A stretch of DNA of 31,365 nt from a virus, in IMG/VR virus record IMGVR_UViG_3300030329_003761, positions 1-31,365 of that record; one strand, 5' to 3'. Positions 12,722-20,697 of the stretch are shown here, one piece after another (positions within the stretch are counted from its first letter, which is position 1; every line of letters starts with the position of its first letter). The notes below the pieces were generated by a model. That model was not told the DNA's origin. It searched no databases and worked only from the letters and a program-made list of their open reading frames with translations. Made by a program: the position numbers and the translations under genes.

Positions 12722-13480
12722 ATGCCACGAGTAGTAAGAGTCTCAGACATCAAAGCCAATTTATTAAGACCAGCGACTACTTCTCATTTTGAAGTAGAGA
12801 TACCTATATCTTGGAATCCTGTTTTTCAAAATAGGTGGGCGGGTGTTGGTAAACAATATAAAATTAATTTAATGTGTTCAGAGGCATCATTGCCTGGATC
12901 TAGTTTGGCTACATTTGAAACTAATAATGATAGAACTGGTGTAACAGAAAGATTTGTGCATCGTAGAATATTTGATGAAAGAATTGATTTTACTTTTTAT
13001 GTTGACGCAGGATTATATCAACCGATTAAATTTTTTGAACAATGGATAGATTTTATTACTGGAGCAGCAACAGAAGGTGAGAATAAATTAAACAATGCAG
13101 ATTATCATTATAGAATGAAATATCCTAATGATTATATTGCTGATCAGGGATTGAAAATTACAAAGTTTGAGAAAGATCATCAAAATCCTTTAACTTATGA
13201 ATTTATTAGATCATACCCTCTTTCAATAACTTCAATGCCTGTTTCTTATGATGGGTCTTCATTGTTGAAGTGTTCAGTTTCAATGACTTATGTTAGATAT
13301 ATCATTCAAAATCTTGATAAGGTGTATACATTACCCCCATCTCCGATTCAACAAGCACAGTTTAATGGTGGATTCTTAAGTAATATTGCAGGTAATTTAG
13401 TTGATGCTGCAGTAGATAGAGTAACAGGTAATGATAGGTTGGGAGATTTTGCTGGAGCAACCGTCAGAACATTTTTATAA
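12722..13480 (+). CDS. 54: Baseplate tail-tube initiator gp54
   Basis: This 252-residue protein begins MPRVVRVSDIKANLLRPATT and is built like a tail-tube protein. It contains HFEVEIPISWNP, SEASLPGSSLATFETNNDRT (the lipid-clamp-like LPG segment of tube proteins) and RRIFDERIDFTFYVDAGLYQ. Later come FFEQWIDFITG and SYPLSITSMPVSYDGSSLLK followed by CSVSMTYVRY. T4 gp54 shares the P-x-S-I-S-S-P-x-L-S-Y-D-G pattern, as do tube proteins. In T4, gp54 sits on the gp48 cap and starts tube assembly. A gp19-like tube protein is the main alternative, but the place beside gp48/gp4/gp26 favours gp54. Confidence 0.8.
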   Translation: MPRVVRVSDIKANLLRPATTSHFEVEIPISWNPVFQNRWAGVGKQYKINLMCSEASLPGSSLATFETNNDRTGVTERFVHRRIFDERIDFTFYVDAGLYQPIKFFEQWIDFITGAATEGENKLNNADYHYRMKYPNDYIADQGLKITKFEKDHQNPLTYEFIRSYPLSITSMPVSYDGSSLLKCSVSMTYVRYIIQNLDKVYTLPPSPIQQAQFNGGFLSNIAGNLVDAAVDRVTGNDRLGDFAGATVRTFL

Positions 13481-13491
13481 AAACCCTTATA

Positions 13492-13499
13492 TATAAATA
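13492..13499 (+). promoter_or_regulatory. Late promoter TATAAATA before gp26
   Basis: TATAAATA is an exact T4 late consensus in the 40-base gap between gp54 and gp26, 21 bases before the gp26 ATG. Transcription would begin around 13505. It probably drives the long tail operon that follows. Confidence 0.72.
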
Positions 13500-13520
13500 T
13501 ATGACTTGTTATAAGACATT

Positions 13521-14240
13521 ATGCCTTTACCAAAAATTGCTACCCCAACATATGAGTTGGAGTTACCCTCGACAGGACAATCGATTAAATATAGACCATT
13601 TCTAGTTAAAGAAGAGAAGGTTCTTGTAATCGCTCTTGAGAGTGAAGATAATAAACAGATCACAACTGCAATTAAAGCAGTTCTTAAAAGTTGTATTCTC
13701 ACTAAAGGTGTGAAGGTTGAATCTCTTCCCACTTTTGATATTGAATATCTATTTTTAAATATTCGTGGTAAGTCTGTTGGAGAAGAACTTGAAGTTAATG
13801 TGATTTGTCCTGATGATGGAGAAACCACAGTTCCAGTGGTAATTAACTTGGATGAGATTGAAGTTCAAAAAGATGAAAATCATTCAAACAAAATCAAAAT
13901 AGATGATAGTATTATGATGGAGTTAAAGTATCCATCTCTTGATCAGTTTATTAAGAATAATTTTGATTTTAATGATAAGAATGCAATGGATCAATCATTT
14001 GAATTAATTGCATCATGTATTGATAAAGTTTATACTGAAGATGAAGTTTGGGCAACTGCTGATTGCACTAAAAAGGAAGTTAAAGAATTCCTTGAGTCAA
14101 TGAATTCCCAACAATTTAAAGAGATTGAAGAATTTTTTGAATCGATGCCTAAATTATCTCACACCATTAAGGTTACTAATCCTAATACAAAGGTTGAAAG
14201 TGAAGTGACATTGGAGGGATTAGCGTCTTTTTTCGTGTAG
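13521..14240 (+). CDS. 26: Baseplate hub protein gp26 (tail chaperone-like)
   Basis: This 239-residue protein belongs to the T4 baseplate family of gp26. It begins MPLPKIATPTYELELPSTGQ and contains IKYRPFLVKEEKVLVIALES, LPTFDIEYLFLNIRGKSVGE, VICPDDGETTVPVVINLDEI and a C-terminal FLESMNSQQFKEIEEFFESM. A CPDD segment sits where relatives carry a zinc or redox Cys motif; only one Cys is present there. In T4 it is needed for hub assembly. The last codons run TCT TTT TTC GTG TAG, so the gene ends on a T TTT TTC slippery heptamer five codons before the gp51-like ATG. A -1 shift would bypass the stop. Confidence 0.87.
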   Translation: MPLPKIATPTYELELPSTGQSIKYRPFLVKEEKVLVIALESEDNKQITTAIKAVLKSCILTKGVKVESLPTFDIEYLFLNIRGKSVGEELEVNVICPDDGETTVPVVINLDEIEVQKDENHSNKIKIDDSIMMELKYPSLDQFIKNNFDFNDKNAMDQSFELIASCIDKVYTEDEVWATADCTKKEVKEFLESMNSQQFKEIEEFFESMPKLSHTIKVTNPNTKVESEVTLEGLASFFV

Positions 14241-14251
14241 CCCTACTGCAC
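14228..14251 (+). promoter_or_regulatory. Probable programmed -1 ribosomal frameshift site (gp26/gp51-like)
   Basis: T TTT TTC at 14228-14234 is a canonical X XXY YYZ heptamer in the gp26 frame. After a -1 shift the frame CGT GTA GCC CTA CTG CAC runs straight into ATG 14252 with no stop, giving a 299-residue fusion. Immediately downstream, GTGTAG (14235-14240) can pair with CTGCAC (14246-14251) in six pairs, one of them wobble. The gp51-like ATG has no visible ribosome binding site. This mirrors G/GT tail chaperone shifts; it is not experimentally known here. Confidence 0.6.
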
Positions 14252-14419
14252 ATGAGTTTAGAGGATTACTTTAAACTAAATTTTGCCTTGATGCAGTATC
14301 ATAAATATAGCTTGACAGAGATTGAAAATATGATGCCTTGGGAACGAGACATCTACGTGGCTCTACTACAACAACATCTTGAGGAAGAAAAGTTAAAGCA
14401 GCAACAACAGAATGGCTAG
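14252..14419 (+). CDS. 51: gp51-like baseplate hub assembly protein, 55 aa
   Basis: This 55-residue product starts MSLEDYFKLNFALMQYHKYS and contains EIENMMPWERDIYVALLQQH before a Gln/Glu-rich end. The pattern of a short helix, then M-P-W-E-R-x-I-Y-x-x-L-L, is typical of the C-terminal partner domain in tail assembly chaperones and of cyanophage ORFs called gp51. It is far shorter than T4 gp51 (about 249 aa). The frame is -1 relative to gp26, and the gp26 end is a slippery heptamer. The gene may therefore be translated mainly as an extension of gp26. It overlaps the following gene by eight bases. Confidence 0.72.
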   Translation: MSLEDYFKLNFALMQYHKYSLTEIENMMPWERDIYVALLQQHLEEEKLKQQQQNG

Positions 14420-16679
14420 TAAAAAACCTAGTATGATAGATGCTCTGAGGGCAAAGCATGATCCTCACTATCAACTAGCGGGTAAAGTTGAAAGTCTTGG
14501 AAAAGATATACCTATTCAACTTGCTCAATTACATAAGACATTAAGTAAGTCCTTTGCAATGCAGAGGAAAACTTTAACGCGCGTTCTTGGTCTTGAAAAA
14601 AAAGTTGCTGAATTAGAAGAAGAAAGAGCAGTAGAAGAACAAGCAAAAAAAGGTATAGATGATATATTAGGTGATATACGTGGAGAAGAAGATGAAGAAT
14701 TTGATGCTGCTCATGCAACACCAGAAGAAGTAGAAGAATATAACTCTTCAGTTCCAATGACGGATGAAGAGAAAGAATTTGTTGGAGAAGAATCAAAATT
14801 TGATGCACAGGATAAATCTGTTTCTACAAAGACAAAACCAAAGAAAAAGAAACCAAAGATAAAAGCTAAAAAAATAAAGATAGATGCTGATAAATTTAGG
14901 AAAGGAACCGCAATAGATGATGGATTCAAATCGAGAGTGATGGGTGAAGATGAAAAGGGAGGATATCTAAGTCCTGAAGATAGGAAGTTTCGTTTTAAAA
15001 GGGGTAATGATGGAGCAACAGTAGATCCAAGTAAACTTCTCCCTACTGATGAAAATCAAGAAGGGGAAGCAAGTGGTCCTGTAAAGGATATTCTTTCGAG
15101 TGTTGTTTCTATAGAGGAAACACTGAATAGTCAATATCAATTGCAATTAGAAGGTGCAAAGGAACAAAAAGAAGAAGCAGAGAAGAAAAGAAGAGGTGCT
15201 CGTGAGAAAATGTTGGAGGGTGCTGGTAAAATATGGGACGGAATTAAATCAACTGGTGAAAAAGTAATCAAACCATTTCAAAGTATATGGAGTAAAATAT
15301 TAGGATTTATTCAAACAATCTTTTTTGGAAGAATATTTTATAAAATATTAGAATGGATGGGTAATAAGGATAATCAAGGTAAAATACAAAGTATTATCAA
15401 ATTCTTTAAGGATTGGTGGCCAATGTTACTAACAGCATATTTGTTGTTTGGTAATGCCTTTGGTCGAATGGCAGTCAAGTTAGGTGTGACTGTAACTAAA
15501 TTTGCCGTTAAACTTGTGACTAAACTTATACCTAAGATGTTAGCAGGGTTGGCTAAATTAAAAGCAGGTAAAATATTGAAAGGTGGTTTGATTGGTGGTG
15601 CTTTATTGGGTGCTGGTGTAATAGCTGGTAAAATGATGTCTGGTGGTAAAGATGAGGGTTCTCCTGATTTGCAACCTACTGGAGAGGATACACCACCAGT
15701 AGAAGCAGAAGGTGGTGGTTTAATAGAAAAATATGAAAGTGTTATATCTGAGTTTAAAGAAGGTGGTTTTGTATCAGGTCCAGGTGGAGTAGATAAAGTT
15801 CCTGCACGATTAACTGCTGGTGAGTTTGTGATGTCTAAAGGTGCAGTTCAGAAGTATGGTGTCAATACTCTTGCAAATATGAATGCTGCTGGAGGTGGAA
15901 CCAATAGACCAACAATAGGTAGATATAATGAAGGTGGTAAGGTTCAAACTATGAGCGAAAAGTTAGGACATACTAGGGGTACTGTAACTGATCCAAAAGA
16001 GAAAAAAGCACAAGAAGATTATATGCTTGAGTGGGTTAATAAAGAAAGAGTAGAATTTCTGGGATTGCCTCCTTTAGATAAATTGACTTATGCGGATGGT
16101 GTGGAACTTACAAAGGAGATGGGTGCAGATCTGCATAGAGTAAAAGAAGAATCACATACTGATATGGATTTTGATAATATGATTAAGACTACATCAAGAT
16201 CAAAAACAGTCGGTGATAAAACTATTTTTGAAGGATCAATGGGTTTATTAACAGAAGAAGATAAGCAGCAGTATCTTGCATCAAACCCTGGAGCAAGAAT
16301 GATGCTAGAGCTTAAGGAACAGGTTGAACTAGATGCTTTAGGTGCTGATATATCTGCAAGTGCAAAAATGAATGGTGGTGGTTTAGTTCAAGGATTACAA
16401 GGTGGTGGTCTTGTTCAAGGATTCCAAGGTGGTGGGCAAGTAAGGCAAATGGGTAGAGGAGCTTCAAATAATAGAATGAAATTATCTGCTCAACAAAAAA
16501 GAAGGAATACTCCTGGAACATCATCTGGAAAGAAAACAACAGTTGCTTATCAGGATCAAGGTGGTTCTATGAAGTCTGCTGGTGGAGCACGTCAACCAGG
16601 TAATAAGGAACTACCATCTTTTTCTGCAACAGCTATGAGATCTCCTGATAAAATAAGAGTATTGGGGATATCGGTATAA
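14412..16679 (+). CDS. Tape-measure-like tail protein 1, 755 aa
   Basis: The N-terminal 120 residues form a coiled coil with acidic parts, then a Lys-rich tract (about 139-160). A second coil is at about 240-280, and hydrophobic helices at about 292-316, 335-385 and 388-410 could be the membrane-active or tube-filling part. The segment GPGGVDKVPARLTAGEFVMS (about 456-475), then KGAVQKYG, is a motif often seen in phage tape measure proteins. Near the C-terminus GGGLVQGLQ/GGGLVQGFQ/GGGQV repeats occur at about 653-675. Position after gp26/gp51 and before the gp27-like hub fits the T4 gp29 tape measure slot. The adjacent gene is built alike. Which of the two sets tail length is unclear. Confidence 0.65.
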   Translation: MASKKPSMIDALRAKHDPHYQLAGKVESLGKDIPIQLAQLHKTLSKSFAMQRKTLTRVLGLEKKVAELEEERAVEEQAKKGIDDILGDIRGEEDEEFDAAHATPEEVEEYNSSVPMTDEEKEFVGEESKFDAQDKSVSTKTKPKKKKPKIKAKKIKIDADKFRKGTAIDDGFKSRVMGEDEKGGYLSPEDRKFRFKRGNDGATVDPSKLLPTDENQEGEASGPVKDILSSVVSIEETLNSQYQLQLEGAKEQKEEAEKKRRGAREKMLEGAGKIWDGIKSTGEKVIKPFQSIWSKILGFIQTIFFGRIFYKILEWMGNKDNQGKIQSIIKFFKDWWPMLLTAYLLFGNAFGRMAVKLGVTVTKFAVKLVTKLIPKMLAGLAKLKAGKILKGGLIGGALLGAGVIAGKMMSGGKDEGSPDLQPTGEDTPPVEAEGGGLIEKYESVISEFKEGGFVSGPGGVDKVPARLTAGEFVMSKGAVQKYGVNTLANMNAAGGGTNRPTIGRYNEGGKVQTMSEKLGHTRGTVTDPKEKKAQEDYMLEWVNKERVEFLGLPPLDKLTYADGVELTKEMGADLHRVKEESHTDMDFDNMIKTTSRSKTVGDKTIFEGSMGLLTEEDKQQYLASNPGARMMLELKEQVELDALGADISASAKMNGGGLVQGLQGGGLVQGFQGGGQVRQMGRGASNNRMKLSAQQKRRNTPGTSSGKKTTVAYQDQGGSMKSAGGARQPGNKELPSFSATAMRSPDKIRVLGISV

Positions 16680-16682
16680 GAT

Positions 16683-18938
16683 ATGGCTTTAGGAATTGTA
16701 GCAAAAGGTTTATTGGGTGCTGGTAAGGTAGTAGGTAAAGGTGTAGGTCTTGCTGGTAGAGGAGCTATGATGGCTGGTAGGACTGGAATGGCTTTGAGAG
16801 GTAGAAAAAAGAAGATTAATACTTCAAAATTGATGGGTAGAGAAGGTGGTGAAGAAAAAGGAGGAGCATTAGCAATACGTCCTAGTTCTAATATAGTTTC
16901 TTCTCCTGGTGGTGCTATTCAAAAGATAGAAAAGACAGAAGAAACTGGTTCAAAGGGAAATACTTTACTAGTAATTAAAACTAAACTTGTTAGTATAGAC
17001 ACTATACTAAAAGGAACTCTTGCTGCAGAAAAGAAAGCAGAGGATGTTAAAAGAAAAGCACAGGAAAGATCGGAAAGAAAAGAAGATGAGAAAGAGTTGG
17101 AAGATGATTCAAAAGAAGGAAAGAAAGCACAAAAATTTAAATTAGCACCTCCTAAACAAGTTTTAAGTTTTTGGGAAAAAATAAAAAGTTTTTTTGGTAA
17201 GGTTCTTTTTGGATGGCTTGCTGTAAGATTGATTGATTGGTTACCCAAACTAATGCCAATCCTTAAGTTTTTAGCTGGGTTTGCAGATTTTATTATTAAA
17301 GTTGGTGGTTTTCTTTTAAATGCTTTAATCACTTTTGTTGATTGGGGATATAAAGCTGTAAGTGCCACTAGAGGATTTGTAAAAAATTTATTTGGGGAAA
17401 AGGGGGCAAAAGCATTTGATGGTATTACAAAACATCTTACTACTCTGTTTAATATCATTGGTTCTATTGCATTAGGTGTTCTTGCTTTTGGTAATCAAGC
17501 TAATAAACAAAAGCAAAAGGATTTAGATAAGAGAACTAAAGGTAATAAAAAATTAAAAGATAGATATGATCGTCGGCAAAAATTTAAACAACAACAAAAA
17601 AGAATACAAAGAAAAAAATTCTTTAAGAAGAGAACTCCAAAAGCACTTCGTAAAACTATTCAACGTGGAAAAATAACTGCGAAGAAATTTACTAGAAGTC
17701 TAAAGAAGACTCCACAAAAATTAACTAAGAGTCTTAGTAAAAATGTTGGTAAGGTAAGTCAATCGGTTGGAAAAAATCTTAGTAAGGTAAGTGGTAAGAT
17801 AAGTCAATCTGCTGGTAAAATTGTCACCCGACTAGGGATGAAGATGAATACTGGAATGGTTCAGAGTATGAAAGGAATATCTAAAATGGCAAAAGGTGTG
17901 AGGATACCTATTATTGGTCCTATACTTGCAGCATTAACTTCTTATCTTGCAGATGGTAAATTAGATAAAGCATTATTCATAGGAATAGGAACTGCATTGG
18001 GTGAAATGCTTGGAACAGCAATTCCAATTCCTGTGGTAGGAACTTTATTAGGAGGAGCGATTGGATTTTATATTGGAGATTTATTATACACTTTATTCAG
18101 AGGTGGAGGTATTGGAGCAGTTCTTAACAAATTGAAAGAAGATTTGAAGAAAGTTTTCAATGTTGGTAAGGCAGTTGGTAAATGGGCAGGAACAGGATTT
18201 GCTAGGTTCTATGAAGGGATACCTAAAGTTTTGATACCTGATTTTCCAAAAGAACCTCCTAAGTGGATACCTGGATGGGTTCCTAGAAAAAAAGCATTGT
18301 GGAATATAGCAAAAACTGGATTGAAAGTGTTAATAGGTCCACTTTCTCTTTTAATGGGTAAAAAAATACCAATACTTCCTTGGTTAATGAATCCTTTTAA
18401 AACCACACCGTTATTAATTAAATCATTTTTTTCAAGAGATCCTATAAAAGAAAAAGTTTTTGATCCTGTGAAAGCGGTTTCTTCCTTTTTTAAAGGAGAT
18501 GAAAAAAAAGATAAGAAGGATAAGGCTAAGGATAAGGATAAGAAGGATAATAAAAAACTTGATAAAATATTTAAGATGAATGGGAAAGAATATGATCTTT
18601 CTCAATCAATGGGTGGATTGTCTAGAGAGGAATATGATTCTTTAAGTCGTGGGGAAAGTTCACGACTTAATTCGAGATTACGAGTTTATGCAAATCAAAA
18701 TAAAGAGGAATGGGTTGCTAATATAATGAAAGGTAATGATAATAATCGGAAGAAAATTTCTTCTGTGGAAGCTTATGCTTCTTATGAGAATGGTGGAGAG
18801 GAAGTTATTGTTATTCCTCCTCAAGAGAATACTGAAACTACATCACAACCTGAAAAAGGAACTGTTTATCCTGTAATGGTGGGTAGTGGTTCTGGAGGAA
18901 GTGATGAAATTTCAGCCCGACTATATGAACGTGGTTAA
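16683..18938 (+). CDS. Tape-measure-like tail protein 2, 751 aa
   Basis: The gene follows its neighbour after three bases. The N-terminus is Gly-rich and basic (GIVAKGLLGAGKVVGKG onward). A coiled coil lies at about 110-150, then LSFWEKIKSFFGKVLFGWLA and further hydrophobic helices to about 220 and at 255-270. A long basic helical region (about 270-390) carries repeats such as GKVSQSVGKN/GKISQSAGKI. A second hydrophobic block (about 408-472) includes LDKALFIGIGTALGEMLG and PIPVVGTLLGGAIGFYIGDL. A Lys/Asp repeat is at about 607-630. Hydrophobic blocks, basic coils and length suit a tape measure or hub-internal protein. It shares layout with the preceding gene, so an old duplication is likely. 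Confidence 0.65.
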   Translation: MALGIVAKGLLGAGKVVGKGVGLAGRGAMMAGRTGMALRGRKKKINTSKLMGREGGEEKGGALAIRPSSNIVSSPGGAIQKIEKTEETGSKGNTLLVIKTKLVSIDTILKGTLAAEKKAEDVKRKAQERSERKEDEKELEDDSKEGKKAQKFKLAPPKQVLSFWEKIKSFFGKVLFGWLAVRLIDWLPKLMPILKFLAGFADFIIKVGGFLLNALITFVDWGYKAVSATRGFVKNLFGEKGAKAFDGITKHLTTLFNIIGSIALGVLAFGNQANKQKQKDLDKRTKGNKKLKDRYDRRQKFKQQQKRIQRKKFFKKRTPKALRKTIQRGKITAKKFTRSLKKTPQKLTKSLSKNVGKVSQSVGKNLSKVSGKISQSAGKIVTRLGMKMNTGMVQSMKGISKMAKGVRIPIIGPILAALTSYLADGKLDKALFIGIGTALGEMLGTAIPIPVVGTLLGGAIGFYIGDLLYTLFRGGGIGAVLNKLKEDLKKVFNVGKAVGKWAGTGFARFYEGIPKVLIPDFPKEPPKWIPGWVPRKKALWNIAKTGLKVLIGPLSLLMGKKIPILPWLMNPFKTTPLLIKSFFSRDPIKEKVFDPVKAVSSFFKGDEKKDKKDKAKDKDKKDNKKLDKIFKMNGKEYDLSQSMGGLSREEYDSLSRGESSRLNSRLRVYANQNKEEWVANIMKGNDNNRKKISSVEAYASYENGGEEVIVIPPQENTETTSQPEKGTVYPVMVGSGSGGSDEISARLYERG

Positions 18939-18941
18939 ATA
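18935..18941 (+). promoter_or_regulatory. Weak candidate late promoter TTAAATA
   Basis: TTAAATA contains the stop codon of the preceding gene and lies 19 bases before ATG 18961. It departs from the consensus at the first base. AGAGGAAA just before the ATG is a fair ribosome binding site. Confidence 0.25.
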
Positions 18942-18960
18942 TAAGTAAGAGGAAATAACT

Positions 18961-20400
18961 ATGGCAGGACAAGGAAACAAAAAAAGAAAACCACATCTAT
19001 CAGCTAAAACCTCTGAACCAGCTTTTATTAGGAAATTAGATATTGCTTCAAATAAAAGTTCTACAGATGCTAGTATTGTAGGAGGAACAGTTCGTCTACA
19101 ATATTGGGAAAGTATTCTTCAGGATAGTATTAGAGCATCAGTAGTTTTTACAGATACTGGTAATACACTTCCTAAACAAAAAAGAAAATTTGGTACTGGT
19201 AGTGGAGGAAAGATTGGTGTTGTTGAAGGATTGCCAATTATTGGTGAAGAGCAAGTAACTTTAAAGATAGAAGATAATCAAGGAAATGCACTTGATTTTA
19301 GTAATGAAAATGATAATCCCTTTTTTATTAATAAGATAACTTCTATTCCAACTTTAGGAGAGACTACTAATAAAGCATATGAACTTAAGTTAGCATCAAA
19401 AGAATTTCTTGATAATGAACAGGGATGGTCAAGAGTTAGAACTTGTTTTTCTGGACAAGTTTCTGATCATGTTAAGACTATACTAGAAGATAATTTAAAA
19501 ACAGAAAAGGATTTGGATATTGAGGAAACTAAAAAACCTTTAGATTTTATTGGTAAAAATAAGAAACCATTTTTTATTTTAAATGATTTGGCAAAGAAAG
19601 CAGTTTCTTCTAAAATTGAGGGAGAAGGAAATACTGCAGGGTATTTCTTTTGGGAAACTGCTAACGGATTTCATTTTAAATCAATTGATACTTTGTTGAC
19701 TGGTAAACAAAAATTATCTATCATTTATAATGAAAGTGCAAACCCAGATCCTCCTGCTGGATATGATGTAAAAGCATTGTCATTAGATATGGATAATCGT
19801 ATTGATGTTCAAAAGAAAAAACAAATGGGTGCATATTCTACTCGTAGTTTTTTATTAGATCCATTTAAAGGTATTTGGGAGAGTGTAACAGAAAATGCTT
19901 TGGGGGAAGAAGGTAAGCAAAAAGTTAATAATGAAGAAATAAAAACAGCAGGTGAGGGATTGCCAGAATTAAATAAAGCATTTGATAAGAATGAGGCTGA
20001 TACTGGATTTACTAGAACAACTTGGAATATGATATCAACAGGACAACTTAATTTTGGTCCAATTGCTGATCAACTGGATAAGTCAAAGAAAATAAACTTT
20101 GACTATAGTAAGGTTTTCAATCAGTCAATAAGGCGTTATAATCAATTATTCGCATCTCAGATAACTACTGTTATACCTGGTAATTTCTCTTTACATGCAG
20201 GTGATACAGTCTTTATGGATATTCCTGAATCAGGAACCACTCAAAATAAAGCCTGTTCTGATGAAGTAAATAAAGAGGAAGGTGGTTTATATCTTATAAC
20301 AGATTTATGCCATTTTATTACTGCGAAAGAAACTTACACTAAATTAGTGTTAACCAGAGATTCCTTTGGTAGGGTCGGAAGTCCCAGTCCAAAAGAATAA
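18961..20400 (+). CDS. Baseplate hub protein, gp27-like
   Basis: This 479-residue protein begins MAGQGNKKRKPHLSAKTSEP, then IRKLDIASNKSSTDASIVGG. The N-terminal half has a hub-ring pattern (VRLQYWESILQDSIRASVVF, QVTLKIEDNQGNALDFSNEN, ELKLASKEFLDNE). A middle part reads PFFILNDLAKKAVSS and GYFFWETANGFHFKSIDTLL. The C-terminal end has VIPGNFSLHAGDTVFMDIPE and GLYLITDLCHFITAKETYTK followed by LVLTRDSFG. This succession is typical of gp27/gpD-type hub proteins, in which tube-like domains form the trimer ring that holds the spike. The location before a gp5-like OB protein agrees. No T4 gp27 identity is obvious by eye, so the call rests on architecture and context. Confidence 0.65.
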   Translation: MAGQGNKKRKPHLSAKTSEPAFIRKLDIASNKSSTDASIVGGTVRLQYWESILQDSIRASVVFTDTGNTLPKQKRKFGTGSGGKIGVVEGLPIIGEEQVTLKIEDNQGNALDFSNENDNPFFINKITSIPTLGETTNKAYELKLASKEFLDNEQGWSRVRTCFSGQVSDHVKTILEDNLKTEKDLDIEETKKPLDFIGKNKKPFFILNDLAKKAVSSKIEGEGNTAGYFFWETANGFHFKSIDTLLTGKQKLSIIYNESANPDPPAGYDVKALSLDMDNRIDVQKKKQMGAYSTRSFLLDPFKGIWESVTENALGEEGKQKVNNEEIKTAGEGLPELNKAFDKNEADTGFTRTTWNMISTGQLNFGPIADQLDKSKKINFDYSKVFNQSIRRYNQLFASQITTVIPGNFSLHAGDTVFMDIPESGTTQNKACSDEVNKEEGGLYLITDLCHFITAKETYTKLVLTRDSFGRVGSPSPKE

Positions 20401-20403
20401 ATA
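20396..20403 (+). promoter_or_regulatory. Candidate late promoter AATAAATA
   Basis: AATAAATA spans the stop of the hub gene and lies 21 bases before ATG 20425, one mismatch from TATAAATA. It would give the CP12-like gene and the spike genes their own late start. Confidence 0.45.
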
Positions 20404-20424
20404 TCAACGTAAGGGATTACTTTT

Positions 20425-20694
20425 ATGACAACTAACACTCCAGAACACGATTTAAACCATGAGGTTTATATTGATCCAAAGGATGGTAAAGAGCATGTCA
20501 ATCATGGTATGCTTGAATATTCTAAAGAGGATTTAGAACTTCACAATGATGCTTTTCATGCTCATGAAGAGAATGAAGAAAATCCTGGTGGTGCAAAGAT
20601 TAATGATTGGCACACACGTCATGAGGATCAACATTTAGAAGTGTATTGTGATAATCATCCAGATTCATTTGAATGTAGAGTATACGACGATTAA
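20425..20694 (+). CDS. CP12-like Calvin-cycle inhibitor, 89 aa
   Basis: The C-terminus LEVYCDNHPDSFECRVYDD (71-89) matches the C-terminal module of CP12, with Cys75 and Cys84 spaced C-x8-C and the closing RVYDD. In hosts this disulfide loop enters GAPDH and helps lock GAPDH and phosphoribulokinase in an inactive complex, shutting the Calvin cycle. The N-terminal Cys pair and the AWDxVEEL core of long host CP12 are missing. The N-terminal 70 residues are acidic and His-rich (KEDLELHNDAFHAHEENEE), as in short phage CP12 proteins. The unusual point is its place between hub genes in the late tail operon. A virion protein with a look-alike tail is the alternative. Confidence 0.72.
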   Translation: MTTNTPEHDLNHEVYIDPKDGKEHVNHGMLEYSKEDLELHNDAFHAHEENEENPGGAKINDWHTRHEDQHLEVYCDNHPDSFECRVYDD

Positions 20695-20697
20695 AAC

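Noticed and set aside
16370-16441. Short tandem repeats as a possible CRISPR or origin element
   Set aside because: The repeats translate in frame to GGGLVQG units within the first tape-measure-like protein and have no spacers.
16919-17458. Long open frame of 179 codons on the minus strand
   Set aside because: It is antisense to the second tape-measure-like gene, whose frame is clearly coding. Its product is Ser/Phe-rich, as expected from reversed Lys/Glu-rich coding sequence.
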